From positions 1-64,000 of the forward strand of contig JAQXGE010000007.1 in NCBI GenBank assembly GCA_029006135.1: 64,000 nucleotides of DNA, written 5' to 3'. How positions within the stretch are numbered: the stretch's first letter is position 1; each line of letters opens with the position of its first letter. A program made the translations under genes and the position numbers. Below the pieces are notes generated by a model, which saw nothing but the letters and a program-made list of their open reading frames with translations, searched no databases and had not been told where the DNA came from. Positions 51,401-59,811 of the stretch are shown one piece after another. The stretch comes from Oscillospiraceae bacterium (GTDB taxonomy: Bacteria; Bacillota; Clostridia; Oscillospirales; Ruminococcaceae).

Positions 51401-53020
51401 GTCGGGCTTATCTCTCCCCCGCCGCATCATGATATCTATTCCATCGAGGACCTGGCTCAGCTGATTTACGACCTCAAGTGTTCCAACCGCAAGGCTGCCA
51501 TCAACGTTAAGCTGGTCAGCGAAGCCGGTGTCGGCACGATTGCGGCCGGCGTTGCCAAAGCCGGTGCGGAAGTTATCCTGATTTCCGGATTTGACGGCGG
51601 CACCGGTGCTGCGCCGCGCAACTCGATTCATAATGCAGGACTCCCCTGGGAGCTTGGCATTGCCGAAGCTCATCAGTGCCTGATTATGAACGGTCTGCGC
51701 TCCCGCGTCCGCATTGAGGCGGACAGCAAACTGATGAGCGGCCGCGATGTTGCCATTGCTGCTCTGCTGGGCGCCGAAGAATTCGGTTTTGGCACCGGCC
51801 CGCTGGTTGCCATGGGCTGCGTGATGATGCGCGTCTGCAACCTGGACACCTGCCCCATGGGCATCTGCACCCAGAACCCTGAACTGCGCAAGAACTTCCG
51901 CGGCAAGCCGGAGTACGTCATGAACTTCATGCGCTTCATGGCGCAGGATCTGCGGGAATATATGGCGCGTCTTGGCGTGCGCACCGTGGACGAGCTGGTT
52001 GGCCGCACGGATTTGCTTAGGGTTCGCCCTGCCCCGGCAGGTTCCCGCGCAAGTGAGATGGACCTCAATGCGCTGCTCAACAACCCGCTCATTGAAAACA
52101 GCAACGTCCACTTCCAGCCCGAGGATGTTTATGACTTTGAACTGGAAAAGACCCCGGACATGAAGGTTCTCATGAAGAAATTCAAGAAGTCCTTCGATAT
52201 GGCTGAGCCGAAGCCCATGACGGTGGAATTGCAGGTGGGCAACACCGACCGTGCTTTCGGCACGATTTTCGGCAGTGAGATTACCCGCAAGTTCGGCAAC
52301 ACCCTGCCGGAGGACACTTTCCACGTTGTCTGTCATGGCTATGGCGGGCAGAGTTTCGGCGCCTTCATTCCCGCAGGCCTGACGCTCGAACTGATTGGTG
52401 ACTCCAACGACTATATGGGCAAGGGTCTTTCCGGCGGCAAGCTGATTGTCTATCCGCCTAAGGATGTCACCTATGACCGCAGCGAAAACATTGTCATCGG
52501 CAATGTGGCACTCTACGGCGCGACCGGCGGCAAAGCGTTCATCAACGGCGTGGCCGGCGAGCGCTTCTGCGTCCGCAATTCCGGTGCCACGGCGGTTGTG
52601 GAAGGCGTTGGCGATCACGGCTGTGAATATATGACCGGCGGCACCGTAGTCGTGCTCGGCAAAACGGGCAAAAACTTTGCAGCCGGCATGAGCGGCGGCA
52701 TTGCCTATGTGCTCGATGAGGACTGGGATTTCTATACCCGCGTCAACAAAGACATGGTGAGTTTGGAACCTGTTGAGCACAAATATGATGTTTCGCTGCT
52801 CAAAGACCTCATCCGTGAGCACGTTGAAGCGACCGGTTCCCCGCGCGGCAAGGAGATTCTTGACAACTTCGGTGCATATCTGCCCAAGTTCAAGAAAGTT
52901 CTTCCCCACGACTATGACAAGATGCTCCGCCTGATTGCCCAGATGGAAGAAAAGGGCGAGGACAGCGAGCAGGCACAGATTGAAGCGTTCTACGCAATGA
53001 AGAACGCCGTCAACAAGTAA
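48464..53020 (+). CDS. gltB: Glutamate synthase large subunit
   Basis: GltB makes glutamate: ammonia from glutamine is channelled to 2-oxoglutarate. The 1518-residue protein has the N-terminal glutaminase domain with catalytic Cys23 after a short propeptide (HDNCGIGAV), a central domain, the FMN/2-oxoglutarate barrel with ARFGVTSKYL and KPGEGGQLPGGK, the 3Fe-4S motif CNLDTCPMGIC, and the C-terminal GXGXG beta-helix. It is followed 14 nt later by gltD. With GltD it forms the NADPH-dependent enzyme. Confidence 0.98.
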   Translation: MENFTERTTPAGLYDSQFEHDNCGIGAVVDIKGRKSHKTINDALQIVEHLEHRAGKDAEGKTGDGVGILLQIGHKFFKKAAAQAGIELGGERKYGIGMFFFPQEELDRNQDKKLFEIICKKEGLHFLGWREVPTCPDVLGHKARNCMPSIWQAFVEKPARIKPGIDFDRRLYVARRVFEQSSQKTYVCSLSSRTIVYKGMFLVKELRLFYPDLQDEDYESAIGMVHSRFSTNTAPSWNRAHPNRFILHNGEINTIRGNVDTMLAREETIGSNYLKEDMTKVLPIVNQGGSDSAMLDNTLEFMVMNGMELPLAVMVTIPEPWENNKSMDPKKRAFYQYYATMLEPWDGPASILFSDGDVMGAVLDRNGLRPSRYYITKDGRLILSSEVGVLDLPSDQIVRKDRLRPGKMLLVDTVKGELVDDDQLKADYASRQPYGEWLDRNLVNLSDLKIPNERVPAHSREELVRLQKAFGYEYEDVSTMILPMAKNGAEPAGAMGSDTPLAVLSHTHPPLFEYFKQMFAQVTNPPIDALREKVVTSTTVYVGAQGNLLEEDADNCKVLKITNPILTETDLMKIKSMNVPGFKVETISICYYKNTDLEKAIDRLFVDVDRAYRDGANILILSDREIDEYHVAIPSLLAVGAVSKYLVRTRKRTAMALILESGEPRKVHDFATLLGYGACAINPYLAQETIGELIEDGLLDKDYYAAVNDYNKAVLAGIVKIASKMGISTIQSYQGSQIFEALGISKEVVDKYFTNTVSRVGGITIKDIQDDLEARHKQAFDPLGLDINMELPSVGAHKFRSGPQAEQHLYNPRTIHLLQQACWTGDYGKFKEYTASLEQTGGDAMHLRSLLDFNYPEQGVPLDEVESVDSIVRRFKTAAMSYGALSEEAHECMAIAMNRLGGKSNTGEGGEAEDRYGTERNSAIKQVASARFGVTSKYLVSAEEIQIKMAQGAKPGEGGQLPGGKVYPWVAKTRNSTTGVGLISPPPHHDIYSIEDLAQLIYDLKCSNRKAAINVKLVSEAGVGTIAAGVAKAGAEVILISGFDGGTGAAPRNSIHNAGLPWELGIAEAHQCLIMNGLRSRVRIEADSKLMSGRDVAIAALLGAEEFGFGTGPLVAMGCVMMRVCNLDTCPMGICTQNPELRKNFRGKPEYVMNFMRFMAQDLREYMARLGVRTVDELVGRTDLLRVRPAPAGSRASEMDLNALLNNPLIENSNVHFQPEDVYDFELEKTPDMKVLMKKFKKSFDMAEPKPMTVELQVGNTDRAFGTIFGSEITRKFGNTLPEDTFHVVCHGYGGQSFGAFIPAGLTLELIGDSNDYMGKGLSGGKLIVYPPKDVTYDRSENIVIGNVALYGATGGKAFINGVAGERFCVRNSGATAVVEGVGDHGCEYMTGGTVVVLGKTGKNFAAGMSGGIAYVLDEDWDFYTRVNKDMVSLEPVEHKYDVSLLKDLIREHVEATGSPRGKEILDNFGAYLPKFKKVLPHDYDKMLRLIAQMEEKGEDSEQAQIEAFYAMKNAVNK

Positions 53021-53034
53021 GGGAGGCAGAAATC

Positions 53035-54516
53035 ATGGGTAAACCGACAGGATTTATGGAAATCGACCGGCGGACCAGCACCGAGCTGCCGCCTGAAGAA
53101 CGAATCAAAAACTTCAATGAATTTCATCTGCCTCTGCCCCAGGATGAGCAGCAGGCGCAGGGCGCGCGCTGTATGGACTGCGGCGTACCGTTCTGTCAAA
53201 GCGGCATGATGATCGGCGGCATGGCCAGCGGCTGTCCGCTCAACAACCTGATTCCTGAGTGGAATGACCTGGTATATCAGGGCAAGTGGGATCTTGCGCT
53301 GCACCGTTTGATGTCCACCAACCGTTTTCCTGAGTTCACGAGCCGGGTCTGCCCCGCGCTGTGCGAGGCTGCCTGCACCTGCGGCTATACCACCGGTGCA
53401 CCCGTTTCCGTCAAGGAGAACGAGCACGCCATCATCGAATACGGCTACGAGCATGACCTTCTGGTTCCCTGCCCCCCGCCCACGCGCACCGGCAAAACCG
53501 TGGCCGTGGTGGGCTCAGGCCCGGCAGGTCTGGCTGTAGCTGATTACCTGAACAAGCGCGGCCATTCCGTCACCGTATATGAGCGTGAGGACCGTCTGGG
53601 CGGACTTTTAATGTATGGCATCCCCAACATGAAGCTGGAAAAGCAGGTCATTGACCGCCGTACTGATATTATGAAGGCCGAGGGCATCAGTTTTGTGACG
53701 GGTGCTGACATTGGCGGCAATGTTTCCGCTGATGAAATTCTTGGCAGCCACGATGCCGTGGTTCTTGCCTGCGGTGCCAAACAGGCGCGCGACATTGAGG
53801 TTCCCGGCCGGGACGCCCAGGGCATTTACTTTGCCGTGGACGACCTGACCAGCGTCACGCGCAGTCTGCTTGACTCCGGCTTTGCCGATGGCCGTGCCAT
53901 AAGTGCAGAGGGCAAAAAAGTTTTGGTCATTGGCGGCGGCGACACCGGAAACGACTGTGTAGGCACTGCCATCCGTCAGGGCTGTTCCAGTGTGGTTCAG
54001 CTTGAGATGATGCCCTGCCCGCCCACTGAGCGCACGCCCGCAAACGCCTGGCCGGAATGGCCCAAAGTGCTGAAAACTGACTACGGTCAGCAGGAGGCGA
54101 TTGCCGTCTTTGGCAATGACCCACGCATCTACCAGACGACCGTCAAAGAGTTCTATAAAAACGAGGCTGGCCAAGTCTGCGGCGCGCTCATCTCCAAGCT
54201 GGAGAGCAAGGTTGTGGACGAAGCCACCGGCCGCCGTGCGATGGTTCCCACCGGTGAGGAGTTCACCGTGGACTGTGACCTTGTGCTGATTGCGGCCGGC
54301 TTTACCGGCTGCCAGCCCTATGTAGCAGATGCCTTTGGCGTGGATTTAACGCGCCGCGGTACGGTTGCCGACACGATGTATGCCACGAGTGTTCCCAAGG
54401 TGTTCTGCTGCGGTGATATGCGCCGCGGTCAGAGCCTTGTTGTATGGGCTCTGCGGGAAGGCCGCGATGCGGCCGCCGAGGTCGATAAGAGCCTGATGGG
54501 CTACACGAACCTGTAA
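53035..54516 (+). CDS. gltD: Glutamate synthase small subunit
   Basis: GltD oxidises NAD(P)H with FAD and passes electrons through two 4Fe-4S clusters to GltB. The 493-residue protein has the N-terminal cysteines for the clusters (CMDCGVPFC, CPLNNLIPEWNDL, CPALCEAACTCGY), the FAD motif VVGSGPAGLA and the NAD(P)H motif VIGGGDTGND. GGGAGG precedes the ATG. A terminator follows about 70 nt later. Confidence 0.98.
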   Translation: MGKPTGFMEIDRRTSTELPPEERIKNFNEFHLPLPQDEQQAQGARCMDCGVPFCQSGMMIGGMASGCPLNNLIPEWNDLVYQGKWDLALHRLMSTNRFPEFTSRVCPALCEAACTCGYTTGAPVSVKENEHAIIEYGYEHDLLVPCPPPTRTGKTVAVVGSGPAGLAVADYLNKRGHSVTVYEREDRLGGLLMYGIPNMKLEKQVIDRRTDIMKAEGISFVTGADIGGNVSADEILGSHDAVVLACGAKQARDIEVPGRDAQGIYFAVDDLTSVTRSLLDSGFADGRAISAEGKKVLVIGGGDTGNDCVGTAIRQGCSSVVQLEMMPCPPTERTPANAWPEWPKVLKTDYGQQEAIAVFGNDPRIYQTTVKEFYKNEAGQVCGALISKLESKVVDEATGRRAMVPTGEEFTVDCDLVLIAAGFTGCQPYVADAFGVDLTRRGTVADTMYATSVPKVFCCGDMRRGQSLVVWALREGRDAAAEVDKSLMGYTNL

Positions 54517-54583
54517 CTCACCCCCGCCGCATAGTCCCGGCGCCTTAGCGCCAAACAGATTTTACAATCTTCACCATCCGTTT

Positions 54584-54633
54584 TCCCCTTCGTTCCAACC
54601 GGTTTTGCCGGAAAGAGCGGAGGGGATTTTTTT
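54584..54633 (+). terminator. Terminator of gltB-gltD
   Basis: TCCCCT (54584-54589) pairs with AGGGGA (54621-54626), enclosing a CCGG/CCGG stem, followed by seven T. Confidence 0.75.
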
Positions 54634-54653
54634 GCATTTTACAAAAAGTACAT

Positions 54654-54673
54654 AAATTTATTTAGGTAATTTG
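54654..54673 (+). promoter_or_regulatory. Second, partial operator-like site upstream of the fatty-acid promoter
   Basis: AAATTTATTTAGGTAATTT repeats the left arm of the palindrome at 54715 (AAATTTATCTAA) with two differences and has a degenerate right half. It ends just before the -35 box. Confidence 0.35.
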
Positions 54674-54674
54674 C

Positions 54675-54703
54675 TTGACATATCCTTTGGCGTAGTGTAT
54701 GAT
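54675..54703 (+). promoter_or_regulatory. Promoter of the fatty-acid synthesis operon
   Basis: -35 TTGACA (54675-54680, consensus), 17-bp spacer, -10 TATGAT (54698-54703), predicted start near 54710. It is one of the strongest promoters in the window. Confidence 0.85.
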
Positions 54704-54714
54704 AATCCCGTTCC

Positions 54715-54744
54715 AAATTTATCTAAATATTTTTAGATAAATTT
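54715..54744 (+). promoter_or_regulatory. Operator palindrome of the fatty-acid operon
   Basis: AAATTTATCTAA (54715-54726) and TTAGATAAATTT (54733-54744) are perfect 12-bp arms around six bases. It covers about +6 to +35 of the transcript. The operon ends in a MarR-family gene, so this is the best candidate for its binding site, with repression by blocking elongation or promoter clearance. It does not match the FapR consensus. Confidence 0.7.
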
Positions 54745-54771
54745 AATAAATTATGAACAGGAGAACCTACC

Positions 54772-54999
54772 ATGACTTTTGATGAACTGAAGAATATCGT
54801 TGTTGACACCCTGAGCTGCGATGAGGAGAAGGTTACCATGGAGGCAAGCCTTGCCGATGATTTGCAGGCAGACAGCCTGGATGCTGTCGAGCTGAATATG
54901 GCGCTCGAGGAGGCCTGCGGGCTTTCCATTCCCGATGAGGAACTGGGCAATATGAAGACCGTCGGTGACATCTTCAACTACATCACCGCACACGCCTGA
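54772..54999 (+). CDS. acpP: Acyl carrier protein
   Basis: ACP carries growing acyl chains on a phosphopantetheine arm. The 75-residue acidic protein has the attachment Ser35 in DSLDAVELNM. It is the first gene of the fatty-acid operon, directly after the promoter and operator; CAGGAG precedes the ATG. Confidence 0.97.
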   Translation: MTFDELKNIVVDTLSCDEEKVTMEASLADDLQADSLDAVELNMALEEACGLSIPDEELGNMKTVGDIFNYITAHA

Positions 55000-55010
55000 G
55001 GGCAAAAGCA

Positions 55011-55892
55011 ATGAGCAGTGTGAGTAATCTGTTTAGTGCGGGCCGGGAGCGGACGTTCCAGTTAAAAGCCCGCAAAGAGGCCGGTACTGCCGCCCCCGTG
55101 TGGCAGGCGCCTCAGTTTGTAACCTGCAAAAAATGTGAGCGCCGCGCCACACGCCAGGTCTGGGCAAAAAGTTTGTATGTCTGCCCCAACTGCGGGATGC
55201 ACCAGCCCATTGGCGGGTATTACCGGCTGAGCCTTGTGCTGGACCACGGAAGCTTTCAGGAATTGGACGCCGGCCTTGCGCCAAAAAACGTACTGGATTT
55301 CCCGGGTTATGACGAAAAGCTCAGCGCACAGCAGCACAAAACGGGTCTTGAGGAAGCTGTTGTGACAGCCTGCGGGCGGATTGGCGGTGTACCTGTTGTT
55401 GCCGCCGTTCTCGACAGCCGCTTTTTTATGGGCAGCATGAGTTCTGCGGTAGGTGAGAAAATCACCCGCGCCATCGAACACGCCGGTGCCAAACATATGC
55501 CGCTTGTCATTTTTTCTGCCAGCGGCGGTGCGCGGATGCAGGAGGGCATTTTCAGCCTGATGCAGATGGCCAAGACCACCGCCGCACTGGAACGGTTCAG
55601 TGAAAAAGGCGGGCTTTTTATCAGTGTACTCACCCACCCCACCACCGGCGGCGTAACAGCCAGCTTTGCGAGCTTGGGTGACATCATGCTGGCCGAGCCT
55701 GACGCACTCATTGGTTTTGCCGGACCGCGCGTCATTGAACAGACCATCGGCGAAAAGCTGCCTGATGGATTTCAGCGCAGTGAATTTCAGTTGGAGCATG
55801 GATTTGTGGACGCGGTCGTCCCCCGTAATAAAATGCGGGAGACATTGGCGCAGCTTCTTCAGCTTCACGCCTCAGGGAGGAAACGCAATTGA
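55011..55892 (+). CDS. accD: Acetyl-CoA carboxylase carboxyltransferase subunit beta
   Basis: AccD, with AccA, moves the carboxyl group from biotin to acetyl-CoA to make malonyl-CoA. The 293-residue protein has the four-cysteine zinc ribbon (CKKCERR and CPNCGMH) and the crotonase-fold motifs [12 protein letters not shown] and [13 protein letters not shown]. Its end overlaps accA as TTGA, giving the equimolar alpha/beta pair. The biotin carboxylase (AccC) and biotin carrier (AccB) are not in this operon. Confidence 0.96.
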   Translation: MSSVSNLFSAGRERTFQLKARKEAGTAAPVWQAPQFVTCKKCERRATRQVWAKSLYVCPNCGMHQPIGGYYRLSLVLDHGSFQELDAGLAPKNVLDFPGYDEKLSAQQHKTGLEEAVVTACGRIGGVPVVAAVLDSRFFMGSMSSAVGEKITRAIEHAGAKHMPLVIFSASGGARMQEGIFSLMQMAKTTAALERFSEKGGLFISVLTHPTTGGVTASFASLGDIMLAEPDALIGFAGPRVIEQTIGEKLPDGFQRSEFQLEHGFVDAVVPRNKMRETLAQLLQLHASGRKRN

Positions 55893-56845
55893 TTAAGGAC
55901 ACACTCAAAGAGTTGGAAACGTTGGAAGCGCAGATGGCCGCCCTTGGCTCCGATGCGCCGGATGAAGCCAACGGCTTTGACGAGGACCGCCGCACCTCCC
56001 ATGCCGCCGCACTTGCTCAAATGCAGCAGCGGCACAGTGAGCTGCTTGAAAGCTGCGAAACCCTCACCGCCGAGGATCGGGTCTTTCTGGCCCGGCACCC
56101 GCACCGTCCTCACATTGATGAATGGATTGATGCGCTGTTCACGGACTTCTTTGAGCAGCGCGGCGACCGCCAGTGCAAGGAGGATGCCGCCATACTCGGC
56201 GGCATTGCCCGATACCACGGGATGCCCGTGACGGTGCTGGGACATCGCAAGGGCGGGAACATTGAGGAGAACCTCAAATACAATTTCGGAATGCCAGGTC
56301 CCGAAGGGTACCGCAAAGCGCTGCGCATCATGAAGCAGGCCGAAAAGTTCGGCAGGCCCATCATCACTTTCATTGACACTCCCGGTGCCTACCCCGGCAA
56401 GGAAGCCGAGGAACGTGGGCAGGGCGAAGCCATTGCCCGCAACCTGATGGAGATGAGTGGCCTGACCGTTCCGGTCATTGCCGTTGTGACGGGTGAAGGC
56501 TCAAGCGGCGGCGCACTTGGGTTGGGTGTTGCCAACCGCATCCTGATGCTGGAAAATGCAGTGTATTCGGTTTTGAGTCCCGAAGGGTTTGCCAGTATCC
56601 TCTGGAAAGATTCCAGCCGCAGCGGCGAGGCCTGTGAGATGATGAAGCTCACCGCACAGGACCTTTACCGCGATGGGATTGTGGAGGAAGTTATTCCCGA
56701 GCCGCTCGGCGGTGCTCAGCGCGACCACGGCAAAATGTTTGCCGCACTGGATTTGGCACTTGAAAAGCACCTTGCGCGGCTGTGCCGCATGAGTGGGCGG
56801 GCGCTTGCAGACCAGCGCTACAAAAAATTCCGTCAGATAGGGTGA
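55889..56845 (+). CDS. accA: Acetyl-CoA carboxylase carboxyltransferase subunit alpha
   Basis: AccA is the partner of AccD. The 318-residue protein has the coiled N-terminal region and carboxyltransferase motifs [30 protein letters not shown] and [16 protein letters not shown]. The start is TTG 55889, overlapping the accD TGA, with GGGAGG eight bases upstream. Confidence 0.97.
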   Translation: MIKDTLKELETLEAQMAALGSDAPDEANGFDEDRRTSHAAALAQMQQRHSELLESCETLTAEDRVFLARHPHRPHIDEWIDALFTDFFEQRGDRQCKEDAAILGGIARYHGMPVTVLGHRKGGNIEENLKYNFGMPGPEGYRKALRIMKQAEKFGRPIITFIDTPGAYPGKEAEERGQGEAIARNLMEMSGLTVPVIAVVTGEGSSGGALGLGVANRILMLENAVYSVLSPEGFASILWKDSSRSGEACEMMKLTAQDLYRDGIVEEVIPEPLGGAQRDHGKMFAALDLALEKHLARLCRMSGRALADQRYKKFRQIG

Positions 56846-56858
56846 GAAAGGGTAACGC

Positions 56859-57815
56859 ATGGAAGGACTTAAGCTGATTGCCACAGGCGGAGCGCGCCCC
56901 GGCCGTCTCGTCACCAACGAAGAACTGAGCAAAACGGTGGACACAAGTGACGAGTGGATTTCCACCCGCACCGGCATCCGCCAGAGATATTTCTGTACGC
57001 CGGAGCAAAACGCGGCCACGCTAGCCATTGAAGCGGCACAGCAGGCACTCGAACGAAGCGGGCTGTCCCCCGCTCAGATTGACTGCTGTGTCTGCGCCAC
57101 GCTTTCCGGGCCGACTGCCTCGCCCAGTGTTGCCTGTCAGGTTCAGCGTGCGCTCGGGCTGCCGGAAAATCGGCCAGCGTTCGATGTAAACGCCGCGTGT
57201 TCCGGTTTTATCTATGGCACGGCCGCAGCACACGGCCTGCTCACAACACTGGGAGGGCGCTATGCGCTCGTCATCGGATGCGAAGCGCTTTCCCGCCTGA
57301 TGGACCCCACTGACCGCTCCACCTGTGTGCTGTTCGGTGACGGTGCAGGCGCGGTCGTGTTCGAGTTATCATCGGATACCGTTTTTGCGGTATCCCTCGG
57401 CGCACGCGGAGATGACGCCATTCGGGTGGGCGGGCCAAACCCTTCCGGCAGTGAACCGATTCAGATGGACGGCAAAGCAGTCTTTCGTTTTGCTGTCAGC
57501 GCACTTCCCCTCTGCCTGAATGAAGTTTTGGGCAAAGCACAGCTGACACTGGATGATCTTGACTGGGTTGTCTGCCATCAGGCAAACAGCCGCATTATCG
57601 ACCACTGTGTGCGGCATCTTGGTGCCAATCCCGCAAAGTTTTATAAAAACATGGACCGTTTTGGCAACACCAGCGCTGCAAGCATCCCGGTCGCACTCAA
57701 CGAAATGGCCGAGACTGGGCTTCTTGTTCCTGGTCAGACCCTCGGGTGCATCGGTTTTGGCGGCGGACTGACCTGGGGCGGAATGCTGCTTCAGTATAAG
57801 GGAGTCAAACAATGA
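56859..57815 (+). CDS. fabH: Beta-ketoacyl-ACP synthase III
   Basis: FabH starts fatty-acid synthesis by condensing acetyl-CoA or branched acyl-CoA with malonyl-ACP. The 318-residue protein has the triad Cys114 (DVNAACSGFIYG), His (VCHQANSRIID) and Asn (FGNTSAAS). The stop overlaps the fabK ATG. Confidence 0.97.
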   Translation: MEGLKLIATGGARPGRLVTNEELSKTVDTSDEWISTRTGIRQRYFCTPEQNAATLAIEAAQQALERSGLSPAQIDCCVCATLSGPTASPSVACQVQRALGLPENRPAFDVNAACSGFIYGTAAAHGLLTTLGGRYALVIGCEALSRLMDPTDRSTCVLFGDGAGAVVFELSSDTVFAVSLGARGDDAIRVGGPNPSGSEPIQMDGKAVFRFAVSALPLCLNEVLGKAQLTLDDLDWVVCHQANSRIIDHCVRHLGANPAKFYKNMDRFGNTSAASIPVALNEMAETGLLVPGQTLGCIGFGGGLTWGGMLLQYKGVKQ

Positions 57816-58750
57816 AACTTCTCAATGAGATTCTGGGAACAAAATATCCCATCATTCAGGGCGGCATGGCCAACATTGCCACCGGTGAGTTTGCCGCCGC
57901 CTGCTCAAACGCGGGTGCGCTGGGCCTGATTGGCACAGGCGGCATGAAAAATGCCGAGGAGCTGCGCGATCATATCCGCCGCTGCCGCGCTCTCACTGAC
58001 AAGCCGTTCGGTGTGAACATCATGCTCATGCATCCCGAGTCAGACGCATTTGCCCGCGTTGCCGCCGAGGAAAAAGTTCGTGTCGTGACGACCGGTGCAG
58101 GCAATCCGGGCAAATATCTGCCCGCCTGGAAAGAGGCCGGAATTTTTGTCATCCCCGTTGTATCCGCCGCTGTACTGGCCCGTCATCTTGAAAAAGCCGG
58201 TGCCGATGCCCTCATCGCCGAAGGTACTGAAAGCGGCGGTCATGTAGGGGAAATGACCACGATGGCCCTGGTTCCGCAGGTCGTGGATGCGGTGAGCATC
58301 CCCGTCATTGCTGCCGGAGGAATTGCGGACGGCCGGCAGATGGCCGCCGCGCTGGCGCTGGGTGCCTGCGGCGTTCAGGTCGGGACCTGCCTGCTCGTCA
58401 GTGAAGAGTGCCCCATTCACCCCAACTACAAAGCCGCCCTGCTCAAAGCGAAGGACAGCGACACCATTGTGACCGGGCGCATTGGCGGCACCCCTGTGCG
58501 GGTACTAAAAAACCGCATGAGCCGCGAGTATGTTCGCCAGGAAAAAGCCGGTGCTGACAAGATGGAACTGGAGAAGTTTACGCTCGGCAGCCTGCGCCGT
58601 GCTGTTTTTGAAGGTGACACCAACACGGGAAGCCTCATGGCCGGTCAGGTCTGCGGGATGCTTCACGAAGTACGCCCCGTGGCCGATATTTTGGCTGATT
58701 TGGATCGTGGTGCGAAGCAGCGCATGAAGGCGCTGCAGGAACTATGCTGA
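57812..58750 (+). CDS. fabK: Enoyl-ACP reductase II (FabK)
   Basis: FabK is the FMN-dependent enoyl-ACP reductase used by many Firmicutes instead of FabI. The 312-residue TIM-barrel protein has IIQGGMANIATGEFAAA, the flavin-site TESGGHVGEMTT, PVIAAGGIADGRQMAAAL and GACGVQVGT. The FabK type predicts insensitivity to triclosan. It overlaps fabH by 4 nt and the next FabK-like gene by 7 nt. Confidence 0.93.
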   Translation: MKLLNEILGTKYPIIQGGMANIATGEFAAACSNAGALGLIGTGGMKNAEELRDHIRRCRALTDKPFGVNIMLMHPESDAFARVAAEEKVRVVTTGAGNPGKYLPAWKEAGIFVIPVVSAAVLARHLEKAGADALIAEGTESGGHVGEMTTMALVPQVVDAVSIPVIAAGGIADGRQMAAALALGACGVQVGTCLLVSEECPIHPNYKAALLKAKDSDTIVTGRIGGTPVRVLKNRMSREYVRQEKAGADKMELEKFTLGSLRRAVFEGDTNTGSLMAGQVCGMLHEVRPVADILADLDRGAKQRMKALQELC

Positions 58751-59811
58751 CGCTGGCGGGGCACCCGCTCCCTATCCCCATCCTGCAAGGCGGAATGGGC
58801 GTCGGCGTTTCGCTGGGTGGGCTGGCCGGAGCCGTGGCAGCCTGCGGCGGCATGGGGTGCATCAGCACCGCGGACGTTGGCTACCGGGAACCGGATTTTG
58901 CCTCCGCGCCCTTTGAAGCCAACCTGCGCGCGCTCAAAAAAGAAATCCAAAAAGCCAGGGAACTGGCTCACGGCACCGGGATGATTGCCGTCAACGCAAT
59001 GGTTGCGACCCGGCAGTACGCGCAGGCTGTCCGAGTCGCCGCAGAAGCCGGTGCGGATGCAATTATCTGCGGTGCCGGGCTGCCGCTTGATTTGCCCTCA
59101 CTTGTTACAGACCCCGGCGTTGCGATTGCTCCGATTGTATCCAGCGCACGAGCCGCAAAACTCATCTGCAAAAGCTGGATGAAGCGTTACCGCCGTGCAC
59201 CTGACTTTATCGTGATTGAGGGCTGCCGTGCCGGAGGGCATCTTGGGTTTGCCGAGGAAGATCTGCTTGACGGGACCTGTCAGAGCCTTGATGAGATTCT
59301 TCCTGAAGTGCTCTGTGCCATTCATCCTTATGAAGAAGAGATTGGCCGGGACATCCCTGTTTTTGTGGCGGGCGGCGTTTACACCGGAACGGATATGGCG
59401 CACTTCACAAAAAATGGTGCGGCGGGCGTTCAGCTTGCCACACGCTTTATCCCCACCTACGAATGTGATGCCAGCCAAGGATACAAGGATGCTCTGCTTG
59501 CCGCCAAGGAAGAGGACGTGCGCATTATCCACAGTCCTGTGGGTATGCCCGGCCGTGCTTTGGCCACACCGCTGGTCAAAAAGCTCGAGGAAGGCCTGAG
59601 TTTTCCACCGCAGCATTGCTGCGCCTGCATCAAGTCCTGCAATCCTAAGGAAATTCCCTACTGCATCACCCACGCGCTCATTGAAGCCGTCAAGGGCAAT
59701 GTTGAGGAAGGGCTGTTTTTCTGCGGTGCAAACGTGGGGCGGCTCGACAGGATGATGCACGTCAGCGAACTGATGGATGAACTTGTCACCGAATGGAGGT
59801 TACACCAATGA
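58744..59811 (+). CDS. FabK-like/nitronate monooxygenase-family flavoprotein with Cys cluster
   Basis: The 355-residue protein is a second FMN TIM-barrel of the 2-nitropropane-dioxygenase/FabK superfamily (PILQGGMGVGVSLGGLAGA, IIEGCRAGGHLGF-type flavin site, VFVAGGVYTGTDM). It differs from FabK by its C-terminal tail with five cysteines in CCACIKSCNPKEIPYC, which could hold a metal or Fe-S cluster. It sits between fabK and fabD with overlaps of 7 and 4 nt. Role unknown: an alternative enoyl reductase, an isomerase in unsaturated fatty-acid synthesis, or a nitronate-detoxifying enzyme are possible. Confidence 0.8.
   Translation: MLTLAGHPLPIPILQGGMGVGVSLGGLAGAVAACGGMGCISTADVGYREPDFASAPFEANLRALKKEIQKARELAHGTGMIAVNAMVATRQYAQAVRVAAEAGADAIICGAGLPLDLPSLVTDPGVAIAPIVSSARAAKLICKSWMKRYRRAPDFIVIEGCRAGGHLGFAEEDLLDGTCQSLDEILPEVLCAIHPYEEEIGRDIPVFVAGGVYTGTDMAHFTKNGAAGVQLATRFIPTYECDASQGYKDALLAAKEEDVRIIHSPVGMPGRALATPLVKKLEEGLSFPPQHCCACIKSCNPKEIPYCITHALIEAVKGNVEEGLFFCGANVGRLDRMMHVSELMDELVTEWRLHQ

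Noticed and set aside
50735-52909. 724-codon open frame antisense to gltB
   Set aside because: It lies wholly opposite conserved GltB domains; the Ala/His/Asn/Gly-rich product is typical of a reverse-frame artefact.
54715-54744. FapR operator
   Set aside because: The palindrome lacks the TTAGTACC core of FapR sites; a MarR-type site is more consistent with the operon content.
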